This document shows, piece after piece, positions 8,890 to 17,906 of a stretch of 64,000 nucleotides of DNA. Numbering within the stretch: position 1 is the first letter of the stretch; each line of letters starts with the position of its first letter. The translations under genes and the position numbers were made by a program. The DNA comes from an uncultured Algibacter sp. (GTDB lineage Bacteria; Bacteroidota; Bacteroidia; Flavobacteriales; Flavobacteriaceae). The stretch spans positions 1-64,000 of the forward strand of contig CANMQH010000006.1 of assembly GCA_947499935.1 (NCBI GenBank), read 5' to 3'. The notes under the pieces are model-generated. The model was not told where the DNA came from, searched no databases, and worked only from the letters and a program-made list of their open reading frames with translations.

Positions 8890-9567
8890 ATGCATAATCT
8901 ACTTTCAAATTTAAAAATTGCTGTACCAGAAAAAATATTTGTTAAAGACCCAGAGTCTTCGGCATTGGGTAAGCGTATTATAGAACATAGCATCCTTTTA
9001 ATAAATGATTTAGGCTTTGATGCATTTACATTTAAAAAATTAGGTGTTATTATTGGATCTAATGAAAGTTCTATTTACCGTTACTTTGAAAGTAAACATA
9101 AATTGCTACTATACTTATCGTCTTGGTATTGGGCTTGGATTGAATATCAATTGGTTTTTGAGACACATAATATTTCTGACCATAAAGAAAAATTAATAAA
9201 AGCTATTGACATTGTTTGTAGAACGACTAAAGAAGACTCTAACTTTTCTCATATTAATGAAATTGTATTAAACAGAATCATTATTAACGAAAACTCTAAA
9301 TCGTTTTTAACCAATGAAGTTGATAAAGAAAATAAAGACGGTTATTTTATAATATACAAGCGGGTTATACAAAGGTTGCGAGATATGATTATAGAAAATT
9401 CTCCAGACTACAATTTCCCGTCTTCGTTGGCCAGTACAATTATAGAAGGAGGATTACATCAGCATTTTTTAAAAGATCACTTTTTATCCATTACAGATTG
9501 CGAAGGACAAATTACACCTTCTCGTTTTTTTATTGATCTCACCGTAAATACCTTAAATCTAAAATAA
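8890..9567 (+). CDS. TetR/AcrR-family transcriptional regulator
   Basis: The protein has 225 residues from the preferred ATG (beginning MHNLLSNLKIAV); an in-frame ATG 21 bases upstream lies inside the -7 box. Residues of about 20-75 form the TetR helix-turn-helix, with the typical FTFKKLGVIIGSNESSIYRY followed by FESKHKLL. The C-terminal ligand and dimer region is divergent. Its stop codon overlaps the ATG of the ABC gene (TAATG), so it heads a four-gene operon with the exporter. By family analogy it represses this operon and responds to an unknown small molecule. No operator palindrome could be assigned with confidence. Confidence 0.88.
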   Translation: MHNLLSNLKIAVPEKIFVKDPESSALGKRIIEHSILLINDLGFDAFTFKKLGVIIGSNESSIYRYFESKHKLLLYLSSWYWAWIEYQLVFETHNISDHKEKLIKAIDIVCRTTKEDSNFSHINEIVLNRIIINENSKSFLTNEVDKENKDGYFIIYKRVIQRLRDMIIENSPDYNFPSSLASTIIEGGLHQHFLKDHFLSITDCEGQITPSRFFIDLTVNTLNLK

Positions 9568-11225
9568 TGGTTAAACCTCAAAAAACACCTTGGCAACGAT
9601 TAATTGGATTACTCCAACTCGAAAAAAGGGATATTTTACAAATTTTTTATTATGCCATTTTTGCTGGTATTGTGGCATTAACATTGCCGTTGGGCATACA
9701 AGCCATTATTAACTTAATACAAGGTGCGCAAATATCAACATCTTGGATTGTTTTAGTGGTCTTAGTTACCATAGGTGTAGCATTTTCTGGAGCGTTACAG
9801 CTTATGCAATTACGCATTATTGAAACCATCCAACAACGCATTTTTACACGATCTTCTTTTGAGTTAAGTTATAGATTTCCCAAAATAAAAATGTCTGAAT
9901 TGCGTAATTATTACCCACCAGAACTAGCTAATCGTTTTTTTGATACCTTAACTATACAAAAGGGACTATCTAAAATCTTAATAGATGTACCAACAGCCGT
10001 TTTGCAAATATTATTTGCATTAATTCTCTTATCATTTTATCATCCATTCTTTATTATATTCGGTTTATTACTTCTTGTACTCATATTTGTTGTTTTTAAA
10101 TTTACAGCTAGAAGAGGATTAGAAACAAGCTTAAAAGAATCTAAAAACAAGTACAAAGTAGCACATTGGATTCAAGAAATAGCACGTTCTGTTATAAGCT
10201 TTAAACTTTCTGGAAGTACAAGTTTAGGTCTAAATAAAAACGACGAATTGGTTAATGATTATCTAAAGGCAAGAGAAAGTCATTTTAAAGTTTTAATGCT
10301 GCAATTTATCCAAATGATAAGTTTTAAGGTTATTGTTACTGCAAGCTTGTTATTAATTGGTGGGGCTTTGGTATTAAGCCAGGAAATGAATATTGGTCAA
10401 TTTGTTGCGGCAGAAATCATCATTCTTCTTGTAATAGCTTCTGTAGAAAAGCTCATTCTGGGTCTCGAATCATTTTACGATGTATTAACATCTCTAGAAA
10501 AAATTGGACAAATTGTAGATAAGGATTTAGAGAGTCAAGTTGGAGATACGCCTCAATTTAGCAAAGGTATTAATATTGAATTGGACCAAGTTTCGTATCA
10601 AGTTGAGAATAAGATAAATCATATATTAAAAGATATTTCAATACAAATAAATTCTAAAAGCAGAATATTAATTAATGGCGAAAGTGGTTCTGGTAAATCA
10701 ACATTACTACGTTTAATTTCTGGTGTTATCCAACCTACATCAGGCAATGTTTATATTAACGATATGTCTATTAACAGTTTACATTTAAATTTTTATAGAT
10801 CACAATTAGGCCTTTCTTTATCTGACGAAACACCTTTTGAAGGCACCATAAAAGATAATTTAACTTTTGGAAACACAACAGTAACTGATGATAGTATTAA
10901 TGAGGTTTTAAATCATATCGGACTTAAAAGTTTTATAAAAGAACAACCCGAGGGCTTAAATACAATACTCTATCCAGATGGTAAACAAATGTCGTACACC
11001 ATATCTAAAAAAATTGTTTTGGCTCGTGCTATTTTAAAGAAACCTAAAGTGTTAATTCTAGAAGATGCCCTAGATAGATTTAATCCAAAAGAGACCGATA
11101 CTATTATAAACTACTTATCAGATAGCAACCAACCATGGGCATTAATTGTTGTGAGTAGCAGCGATTCTTGGTTAAATAAATGCAACGAAATTATTACTCT
11201 AGAAAAAGGGAGAATTAAAAATTAA
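9567..11225 (+). CDS. ABC exporter (fused TM and ATPase domains) with degenerate ATPase motifs
   Basis: The protein has 552 residues, with an exporter-type membrane domain (about 25-310, five or six hydrophobic helices) fused to an ABC ATPase domain (about 335-552). Walker A is intact (GESGSGKST, 371-379), but the other catalytic motifs are altered. The Q-loop Gln is Ser (about 419). The LSGGQ signature reads MSYTI (475-479). Walker B ends Glu-Asp instead of Asp-Glu (LILED, 496-500). The H-loop His is Ser (about 530, VVSSSD). No second ATPase is encoded in the operon. The frame is full length and lies between intact partners, so this is unlikely to be a pseudogene. HlyD and TolC genes follow, which suggests a type I secretion or tripartite efflux system. 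Substrate and ATPase activity are unknown. Confidence 0.85.
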   Translation: MVKPQKTPWQRLIGLLQLEKRDILQIFYYAIFAGIVALTLPLGIQAIINLIQGAQISTSWIVLVVLVTIGVAFSGALQLMQLRIIETIQQRIFTRSSFELSYRFPKIKMSELRNYYPPELANRFFDTLTIQKGLSKILIDVPTAVLQILFALILLSFYHPFFIIFGLLLLVLIFVVFKFTARRGLETSLKESKNKYKVAHWIQEIARSVISFKLSGSTSLGLNKNDELVNDYLKARESHFKVLMLQFIQMISFKVIVTASLLLIGGALVLSQEMNIGQFVAAEIIILLVIASVEKLILGLESFYDVLTSLEKIGQIVDKDLESQVGDTPQFSKGINIELDQVSYQVENKINHILKDISIQINSKSRILINGESGSGKSTLLRLISGVIQPTSGNVYINDMSINSLHLNFYRSQLGLSLSDETPFEGTIKDNLTFGNTTVTDDSINEVLNHIGLKSFIKEQPEGLNTILYPDGKQMSYTISKKIVLARAILKKPKVLILEDALDRFNPKETDTIINYLSDSNQPWALIVVSSSDSWLNKCNEIITLEKGRIKN

Positions 11226-11235
11226 AAAAATACTT

Positions 11236-12594
11236 ATGCTCAATATATCAAATAACCAGTTGCATAAAACAATAGATTTAAAAGACTATAAATCGGGTAA
11301 AGATATTATGTCTATTAAATACTATAAGTATTTTAATAGGTTCTTATTAAGTGGCGCTATCATACTGTTAATTGTGCTTTTTTTACCATGGACGCAAAAT
11401 ATTACAGGGCAAGGCACAGTAACGACTTTAAAGCCTAACCAAAGACCACAAACCTTACAATCTCAAATACCTGGGCGTATAGAAGAATGGTTTGTACAGG
11501 AAGGTGATTTTGTAAAACGAGGTGATACCATCTTAAGAATATCTGAAGTTAAAAGTGATTATTTTGATGATAAATTGGTAGAACGTACTAATGAGCAAAT
11601 ACAAGCAAAATCATCGGCAGTAACCGCATATAAAGGTAAAGTAGGCGCATTAAACAATCAAGTTTCAGCCTTGTATAAAGAACAAAAACTCAAAATACAA
11701 CAAACTCAAAACAAATTATTACAATCTCGATTAAAAGTAAAAAGTGATAGTATAGATTTAGAAGCCGCTAAAACCAATATTGAGATTGCAGAACGCCAAT
11801 TTAACCGTATTCAAACATTACAAAACGAAGGTTTAAAAGCAGTAAAAGATGTCGAAGAAAAACGATTAAAACTTCAAGAAACCCAAGCTAAATTAATTTC
11901 GCAAGAAAATAAATACTTAGCTAGTAAAAACCAGGTTATCAATGCTCAAATAGAATTGTCTAGAATTGGCGCGCAATATGCCGATAAAATATCCAAAGCG
12001 CAAAGTGATAAGTTTACAGCACAATCTAGTGGTTTTGATGCCAAAGCCCAAGTTACAAAACTAGAAAACGCCTATAGTAACTACAAAAAACGAAATAGTT
12101 TATTGTATGTTACTTCACCTCAAAATGGATACATTAATAAAGCCTTAACGGGCGGTATTGGGGTTACATTTAAAGAAGGGGAAGAATTAGTTGGTATTAT
12201 GCCTTCTCAATACGATTTGGCTGTAGAAACTTTTGTAAGACCCATAGATTTACCACTATTACATGTAGACGAGAAAGTACGTGTACAATTTGATGGATGG
12301 CCAGCCATTGTATTTAGCGGATGGCCCAATGTATCTTACGGAACCTATGGTGCAAAGGTAGTAGCTATAGAACGTTTTATAAGTGATAACGGAAAATACC
12401 GAGTGCTTTTAGCTCCAGATGAGACAGACCATAAATGGCCCGAGGCTATCCGTGTGGGCTCTGGAGCAAAAACCATTGCATTGTTAGAAGATGTCCCCAT
12501 TTGGTTCGAGTTATGGAGACAAATTAATAGTTTCCCACCCAATTATTACCAACCTGAAGGCAATAAATCCAGTTCTAAAAAAAATAAAAAATGA
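11236..12594 (+). CDS. HlyD-family periplasmic adaptor (membrane fusion protein)
   Basis: The protein has 452 residues. One membrane helix lies at about 35-52. A biotinyl-lipoyl-like half follows (about 60-108, IPGRIEEWFVQEGDFVKRGD), then a long helical coiled-coil hairpin (about 110-290) and a beta-barrel part ending in a Lys/Ser-rich tail. Proteins of this family bridge the inner-membrane transporter and the TolC channel in the periplasm. It starts ten bases after the ABC gene and its last four bases overlap the TolC gene (ATGA), which shows tight co-transcription. Confidence 0.92.
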   Translation: MLNISNNQLHKTIDLKDYKSGKDIMSIKYYKYFNRFLLSGAIILLIVLFLPWTQNITGQGTVTTLKPNQRPQTLQSQIPGRIEEWFVQEGDFVKRGDTILRISEVKSDYFDDKLVERTNEQIQAKSSAVTAYKGKVGALNNQVSALYKEQKLKIQQTQNKLLQSRLKVKSDSIDLEAAKTNIEIAERQFNRIQTLQNEGLKAVKDVEEKRLKLQETQAKLISQENKYLASKNQVINAQIELSRIGAQYADKISKAQSDKFTAQSSGFDAKAQVTKLENAYSNYKKRNSLLYVTSPQNGYINKALTGGIGVTFKEGEELVGIMPSQYDLAVETFVRPIDLPLLHVDEKVRVQFDGWPAIVFSGWPNVSYGTYGAKVVAIERFISDNGKYRVLLAPDETDHKWPEAIRVGSGAKTIALLEDVPIWFELWRQINSFPPNYYQPEGNKSSSKKNKK

Positions 12595-13982
12595 GAGTAT
12601 TAATATCTGTCATATTACTTTTTACCAGTCTTTTAAATGCACAGGATAGCATAACGGTAATTAGCTTATCAGAATACTTGGGTTATGTAAAATCGTTTCA
12701 CCCTATTGTTAAACAGGCCAATTTGGTTATAAATGAAAGTGAAGCTAAATTAATGAAAGCTCGTGGCGCTTTCGACCCAAAGTTAGAAGTAGATTATGCT
12801 AGAAAAAAGTTTAAAAGCTTAGAATATTATGATAGATTAAATGCCTCATTTAAAATACCTACGTGGTATGGTGTAGAATTAAAAGGAAATTTTGAAGAAA
12901 ACACAGGGGTATTTTTAAACCCTGAAGCTAATGTTCCAGACGATGGCTTGTACAGCGCAGGTATATCGGTTTCTTTAGCTGAAGGATTATTAATAAACAA
13001 GCGTATGGCTATGCTAAAACAAGCTAAACTGTTTATTAACCAAGCCAAAGCCGACAGACAATTATTAGTAAATAACATCATGTACAAAGCCACTATAACA
13101 TATTTTAATTGGCTTAAAACTTATAATGAAAAGCGTGTTTACGAAGATTTTTTAACCAATGCCGAAACACGTTTTAATGGTATTAAAAAAAGTTATGAAG
13201 TTGGAGATAAACCTGCCATAGATACCCTAGAAGCCAGAATAGCACTAAATAACAGGAAATTAAATTTAGAAAAATCTAGAATTAAATTTGTTAAAGCATC
13301 TTTAGAACTCTCCAACTATTTATGGCTTAATGAAAACACACCTATAGAAATAAAAGAAGGCGTAATTCCTAATATAAAAACTTTTGAAACTGTTGATACA
13401 ACACTAAATACATCGGTATTAGATATTGAGAATCTAAATCTTGAAAACCATCCTAAACTCCAATCGTTAGACTACAAATTTAAAAGTCTAAATATAGAAA
13501 GGCGTTTATCAATAAATAACCTATTACCAACTATAGATTTGCAATATAACTTTTTATCGGAAACGCCAGATGTATCTAGATCATTTAGCACCTCGGCATA
13601 TAAAAGTGGATTACATATTAATTTTCCGTTATTTTTAAGAAAAGAACGTGCTGAATTAAAATTAGCAAAACTAAAGTTACAAAATACAGAATTTGAAATC
13701 CAGTCTACAAAAGTAACGTTAAGGAATAAAATTGATGCCATAAATCAAGAATTAGACTCTTATATCTTACAAAACGATTACACCAATATTATAGTAAACG
13801 ATTACGGTAGGATGCTTACTGCCGAAGAACGCAAATTCTTTCTTGGAGAAAGTTCTCTATTTTTAGTTAACTCTAGAGAATCAAAACTTATTAATGCTAA
13901 GCTAAAAGCCATTAAGCTAGAAAATAACTTCTTTAAAACAAAAGCAAGTTTATTTAATGTACTTGCTGTTTCTATACTATAA
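12591..13982 (+). CDS. TolC-family outer-membrane efflux channel
   Basis: The protein has 463 residues with a signal peptide (about 1-17, ending LNAQ) and the long amphipathic helices of the outer-membrane factor family in two internal repeats (about 25-220 and 280-455). It would form the trimeric outer-membrane exit duct of the tripartite pump. It is the last gene of the TetR-ABC-HlyD-TolC operon and overlaps HlyD by four bases. Downstream is a degraded copy of the MITE-like element rather than a clear terminator. Confidence 0.9.
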   Translation: MRVLISVILLFTSLLNAQDSITVISLSEYLGYVKSFHPIVKQANLVINESEAKLMKARGAFDPKLEVDYARKKFKSLEYYDRLNASFKIPTWYGVELKGNFEENTGVFLNPEANVPDDGLYSAGISVSLAEGLLINKRMAMLKQAKLFINQAKADRQLLVNNIMYKATITYFNWLKTYNEKRVYEDFLTNAETRFNGIKKSYEVGDKPAIDTLEARIALNNRKLNLEKSRIKFVKASLELSNYLWLNENTPIEIKEGVIPNIKTFETVDTTLNTSVLDIENLNLENHPKLQSLDYKFKSLNIERRLSINNLLPTIDLQYNFLSETPDVSRSFSTSAYKSGLHINFPLFLRKERAELKLAKLKLQNTEFEIQSTKVTLRNKIDAINQELDSYILQNDYTNIIVNDYGRMLTAEERKFFLGESSLFLVNSRESKLINAKLKAIKLENNFFKTKASLFNVLAVSIL

Positions 13983-14064
13983 CCAAACTATTTTTATAAT
14001 TTGTAGAATTAATTGATACATTATATCTTAATGACTTGAGTCGTTTTAAAATACTATATTACTA

Positions 14065-14186
14065 ATTATTAGTAGTTTAATAATAGAGATATTCTAGACC
14101 TATCAGGTTTTAAAAATCAGACAGGTCTTAATTTCATTATGATTATTACTGTTTATTGAAAATCAATTTAATTTTTGTCATGTACT
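14065..14186 (-). mobile_element. MITE-like element, copy B (truncated, inverted relative to copy A)
   Basis: The reverse complement of this stretch matches copy A (6418 to about 6540) over about 120 bases with scattered differences. The match covers the AGTACATGAC end, the AATAAACAGTA segment, the palindromic core and the TTAAACTACTAATAAT segment. Similarity stops there and the second inverted end is missing. It is therefore an older or truncated copy in opposite orientation, about 7.6 kb away. Confidence 0.75.
14096..14128. repeat. 33-base palindromic repeat, copy 2
   Basis: An imperfect palindrome starts AGACCTATCAGGTTTT and ends CAGACAGGTCT. It is homologous to the cores at 6475 and 46903 and lies within copy B of the MITE-like element. 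Confidence 0.75.
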
Positions 14187-14289
14187 AAAATTTTTAAGTT
14201 TATTTTATTTGACAATATATAAGCTATACAGATATTTGTATTTGTTTCTTTATTAACCTAACTTTCCGATAACTAAAAACCCTAATACA

Positions 14290-14868
14290 ATGAAAAATAT
14301 AAGCTTTCTTTTAATAGCGTTAGCAATAAGCTTAACGTCTTGTAAAGAAGAAAAAAAAGAGACTAAAACTATTGAAAAAGAAGTGGTTACCGAAACAAAA
14401 CTTGAAGTCGTTGTACCCAAAAAAATAACCATGGCATTAAACGCAAAAAGCGATAGCAATGTAAGCGGTAGTGTTGTTTTTAATGAAAATAATGGAAAAG
14501 TAAGCATGACAGCTATTATTACTGGCTTAGAGCCTGGCGAACATGCTATACACATCCATCAATCTTCAGATTGCTCTTCGGCTGATGGAAAATCTGCTGG
14601 AGGACATTGGAATCCAACCAACGCACCTCATGGTAAATGGGGAGCAGAAACGGGTTATCATAAAGGCGATATTGGTAATTTTACAGCTGGTAAAAATGGT
14701 AATGGAACTATCTCTATAACTACAGACCAATGGTGTATTGGCTGCGGAGATGATACCAAAGATATACTTGGTAAGGGTATTATTGTTCATGCTGGTTCAG
14801 ACGATTTTACATCGCAACCTTCTGGTGCTGCTGGAAAACGTGTAAGCTGTGCTGGAATTATTCAGTAA
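14290..14868 (+). CDS. sodC: Cu/Zn superoxide dismutase lipoprotein
   Basis: The 192-residue protein has a lipoprotein signal (Cys18 in LTSC), so it sits in the envelope and converts superoxide to hydrogen peroxide and oxygen. All metal ligands can be read: His88, His90, His106 and His167 for copper; His106, His114, His124 and Asp127 for zinc. The conserved disulfide pair is Cys95-Cys187, and the active-site Arg is Arg184. An unusual extra Cys pair (WCIGCGDD, Cys149 and Cys152) lies in the loop before the last copper His. A charged Lys/Glu linker follows the lipid anchor. It is a single gene ending in a terminator shared with convergent hisS. Confidence 0.92.
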   Translation: MKNISFLLIALAISLTSCKEEKKETKTIEKEVVTETKLEVVVPKKITMALNAKSDSNVSGSVVFNENNGKVSMTAIITGLEPGEHAIHIHQSSDCSSADGKSAGGHWNPTNAPHGKWGAETGYHKGDIGNFTAGKNGNGTISITTDQWCIGCGDDTKDILGKGIIVHAGSDDFTSQPSGAAGKRVSCAGIIQ

Positions 14869-14895
14869 ATAAAAAACTACAATAATTTATATTTT

Positions 14896-14928
14896 AAAGT
14901 CCTGAATTAATTTTTCAGGACTTTTTTA
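14896..14928. terminator. Shared terminator of convergent sodC and hisS
   Basis: AAAGTCCTGAA and TTCAGGACTTT form a hairpin followed by T's on the plus strand. The right arm contains the hisS stop codon (TGA on the minus strand, 14915-14917), so the hairpin overlaps the end of hisS. Confidence 0.75.
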
Positions 14929-16291
14929 TTATTGAAATTAATGCCTCTAAAGACACTTTTTCTTGTTCACCAGATATCATGTTTTTTAGCGTATAGGTTT
15001 TTGATGCAATCTCATTATCACCAACCAAAACAACAAAAGGTGTTTGTCGCTTATTAGCATGATTCATTTGTTTTTTCATTTTGGCATTGTCTGGATACAA
15101 TTCGGCACTTATACCCTGCAAACGCATTTGTTTTATCGCTTTTAAGCTGAATAAAGCTTCTTTATCTCCAAAATTGATAAACAAAACCTCAACGCTTTTA
15201 GTCACCGTTTCTGGAAATAACCCCAAGGCGTCTAAAACCAAATAAATTCTATCTAAACCAAAGCTTATACCTACGCCACTCATATCTTTCATACCAAAGA
15301 TACCCGTTAAATCATCATATCTACCACCGCCACCAATAGAACCCATATCTACAGTTTTTGGTGCAGCAACTTCAAAAATAGCACCTGTATAATAATTTAA
15401 TCCACGAGCTAAAGTAACATCCAATTGTAATGTTGCTATGTTTAACCCTAATGCTGTAATCGCATTATTTATAAACGTTAATTCTTCAATACCCTTTTTT
15501 CCTTCTTCGGAAGAATTTAAGATCCCTTTTAATGTTTCTATTTGAGAATCAAAAGTACCAGACAATGTAAATAAAGGTTGTAATTTAGAAATACCGTCTT
15601 CAGAAATACCTTTAGAAATCATTTCTGCTTTTACCTTCTCTTCGCCTATTTTATCTAGTTTATCTAAAGCTACAGTAAAATCAATTAACTTATCACTAGC
15701 TCCTATAACTTCTGCAATGCCTGAGAGTATTTTTCTGTTATTTATTTTAATAGTAACGCCTTCCAATTTTAAAGCAGAAAAAACGCTATCATACAATTGA
15801 ATAAATTCTACTTCTTGCCAAAGTGATTTACTACCAACCACATCGGCATCACATTGAAAAAACTCTCTAAAACGTCCATTTTGAGGTCTATCCGCACGCC
15901 AGACTGGTTGTATTTGGTAACGTTTAAACGGAAATTCTATATCGTTTTGATGTTGCACCACGTAACGTGCAAAGGGCACCGTTAAATCATAACGTAATGC
16001 TTTTTCTGAAATACTTGGTGTTAATTTATTAGAATCCTTAGATAAATATGCTTCACTATTAGCTTTAGATAAATAATCCCCAGAATTTAAAATTTTAAAA
16101 ATAAGCCTATCGCCTTCTTCTCCATATTTACCCATTAAGGTATCTGAGTTTTCAAAACTTGGCGTTTCTATAGGCTGAAATCCAAATGTTTGAAACGCTT
16201 TACGAATGGTATTAAAAATATAATTTCTTTTTGCTACCTGTTCTGGTTTAAAATCTCTAGTTCCTTTTGGTGTACTTGGTTTCTGGGCCAT
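14915..16291 (-). CDS. hisS: Histidyl-tRNA synthetase
   Basis: This 458-residue class II aminoacyl-tRNA synthetase charges tRNA-His. Visible signatures are PKGTRDF near the N-terminus (8-14), [13 protein letters not shown] (98-110), motif 2 [13 protein letters not shown] (141-153), the His-specific [10 protein letters not shown], and [11 protein letters not shown]-terminal anticodon-binding domain follows (about 365-458). The length is normal. It is convergent with sodC and ends inside the shared terminator hairpin. Confidence 0.97.
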   Translation of the reverse strand: MAQKPSTPKGTRDFKPEQVAKRNYIFNTIRKAFQTFGFQPIETPSFENSDTLMGKYGEEGDRLIFKILNSGDYLSKANSEAYLSKDSNKLTPSISEKALRYDLTVPFARYVVQHQNDIEFPFKRYQIQPVWRADRPQNGRFREFFQCDADVVGSKSLWQEVEFIQLYDSVFSALKLEGVTIKINNRKILSGIAEVIGASDKLIDFTVALDKLDKIGEEKVKAEMISKGISEDGISKLQPLFTLSGTFDSQIETLKGILNSSEEGKKGIEELTFINNAITALGLNIATLQLDVTLARGLNYYTGAIFEVAAPKTVDMGSIGGGGRYDDLTGIFGMKDMSGVGISFGLDRIYLVLDALGLFPETVTKSVEVLFINFGDKEALFSLKAIKQMRLQGISAELYPDNAKMKKQMNHANKRQTPFVVLVGDNEIASKTYTLKNMISGEQEKVSLEALISIIKKS

Positions 16292-16454
16292 GTAATAGTT
16301 TTAGTTAATAGCAGCTAAACTGCATTTAATATGTTAAGGTTATAACTATATATGCTTTTTACAAACAAATTATACAATAATTTTATACGATGCAAAAAAC
16401 AAAAATAAGGGTTTCAGTTAAAATTGACATTACCTCTTATTATAGTACGTTAGA

Positions 16455-16922
16455 CTAATTAATCAATTCGTCAAAATAGTTAAACAAATCTCCCTTAGTA
16501 ATAGCAGCACCTTGTTCTATCATTTTAAATTTGTCAAGATTTTTATCTTGGGTATATTCTTTATCTGCTTGCAAAAACTCTACGTTTTCGTCCATTAAAT
16601 TCTCGCGAAGCCATTTATAACCTTCTTTAGTAGTAATATCTACATCGTTCTTTAAATTAATAACAACGGCATGCATTTTTTCTTCACTCAATCTAAATAA
16701 ATACATATGCTGTGGTGAGATATGCTCTAAATATTCAGCCTTATTTAATACGCCTTCCCAAATTAAATCGCTAAACACATCCAACTCTGTTTCTGCCAAT
16801 TCTGGTTTATTAGCTTTTAAATTAGTCCACTCATCATGTGTAATAGATTGTGTAGCCAAAAAGTTAATAAATTCTTGATGCAGTTCTTCAAATTGTTCTT
16901 TTGTTAATCTTGAGTATTTCAT
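16455..16922 (-). CDS. DUF6495-family conserved protein
   Basis: The 155-residue cytoplasmic protein starts MKYSRLTKEQFEELHQEF and matches a small family known mainly from Bacteroidota (DUF6495). It is acidic, without membrane segment or catalytic motif. It follows the glycerophosphodiesterase gene on the same strand with a 47-base gap and may be co-transcribed with it. Function is unknown. Confidence 0.8.
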   Translation of the reverse strand: MKYSRLTKEQFEELHQEFINFLATQSITHDEWTNLKANKPELAETELDVFSDLIWEGVLNKAEYLEHISPQHMYLFRLSEEKMHAVVINLKNDVDITTKEGYKWLRENLMDENVEFLQADKEYTQDKNLDKFKMIEQGAAITKGDLFNYFDELIN

Positions 16923-16969
16923 TTTTAATGCTATGCTTTCTCTTACGCTATCGCGAAATTATTTAATTA

Positions 16970-17833
16970 TTATTTTAGACTTGCTGCGGCTTCAAAAGGT
17001 CTGTCGGTAGCTATGATATCTACACCCATGTCTGTCCATGTTTTATATAGCATATCACCTTTGACTTTAGCTTTCTTATCTAAGTTCCCTAATGTACCCA
17101 GCATACATTTTATACCATACTGATGTACTTTTTGGTAAAATGATTTTGATGATAATCTTGTACCCGTAAAGGCTATCATATTTTTTGTGGGGATTTTGGA
17201 GTGCACTAACCAATCCAACTCTTCTTCATTCCTTGCAGATACAGACAACATTAACTCTGGCGCAATCTTATACGCTAATCTAGCTTGTTTTAAATTGTAG
17301 GTTATTATAATGGATACGTTTTCTGCCTTAGTTTCCCTAATTATCGCTACTATATCCTTAACATTAACGCTCTTTTTTACATCTATGGTTAATATTACAT
17401 GATTAGTTTTTGCCCATATTAAAACATCCTTAAATAATGGGATTTTAAATGTTGTTTCATGACCATAATCATCTACCAAATTAAATTGTTTTAAAGCTTT
17501 GTATGTATACGATGTTAATTTACCTGACCCTGTAGATGTTCTATCTAAATTATCATCATGCATCAAAACGAGTTTACCATCTTTGGTTTTGGCGATGTCT
17601 ATTTCGTAAATAGCAGAAATACTATCGTTAATATACATTATGGTTTCTAAACAATTTTCTGGGTAGTTTTTAATGCCTTTACCACCTCTGTGAACACTAA
17701 CTATGGGTTTTACATTATCTTTATATGAAAATAAATCTAATAAATTAGAATCATTAACTGCAACGTTTTCTGTTTTTCTAGACTTACAGGAAAATATAAT
17801 AAAACAAGCTAATAAAAATACAACGTTCTTCAT
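16970..17833 (-). CDS. Glycerophosphodiester phosphodiesterase family lipoprotein
   Basis: The protein has 287 residues from the preferred ATG at 17833, which gives a clean lipoprotein signal (Cys16 in IIFSC). An upstream in-frame ATG would bury the signal. GDPD signatures are HRGG (His48, Arg49), PEN (Glu59), EIDIAKTKDG (Glu77, Asp79) and the second catalytic His92 in LVLMHDDNLDRTSTG. It should hydrolyse glycerophosphodiesters at the periplasmic face of the envelope. A cadherin-like lipoprotein gene lies 73 bases upstream on the same strand. Confidence 0.9.
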   Translation of the reverse strand: MKNVVFLLACFIIFSCKSRKTENVAVNDSNLLDLFSYKDNVKPIVSVHRGGKGIKNYPENCLETIMYINDSISAIYEIDIAKTKDGKLVLMHDDNLDRTSTGSGKLTSYTYKALKQFNLVDDYGHETTFKIPLFKDVLIWAKTNHVILTIDVKKSVNVKDIVAIIRETKAENVSIIITYNLKQARLAYKIAPELMLSVSARNEEELDWLVHSKIPTKNMIAFTGTRLSSKSFYQKVHQYGIKCMLGTLGNLDKKAKVKGDMLYKTWTDMGVDIIATDRPFEAAASLK

Positions 17834-17906
17834 AGTATATGTAAAAAATGCGCTCCTTAATGGGAGCGCAAATTTAATAAAATAATACGTATTTAATAAC
17901 CTAAAT

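Larger units (their letters stand above)
13983..14289. other. Intergenic region holding the second MITE-like copy
   Basis: These 307 bases contain the inverted copy B of the MITE-like element (14065-14186). The rest is AT-rich sequence leading to the superoxide dismutase gene. No other gene or hairpin was recognised. Confidence 0.6.

Noticed and set aside
8720-8908. 62-codon minus-strand frame between the LRR and TetR genes
   Set aside because: It overlaps the TetR start and promoter, and its composition (Leu/Ile/Lys-rich) is what AT-rich DNA gives by chance.
9567-11225. Exporter ATPase as a pseudogene
   Set aside because: The frame is full length without stop or frameshift, Walker A is intact, and the gene is coupled to intact partners.
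16930-16960. Palindromic intergenic repeat around TACGCTATCGCG
   Set aside because: The symmetry is short and imperfect and only one copy was seen in the window.
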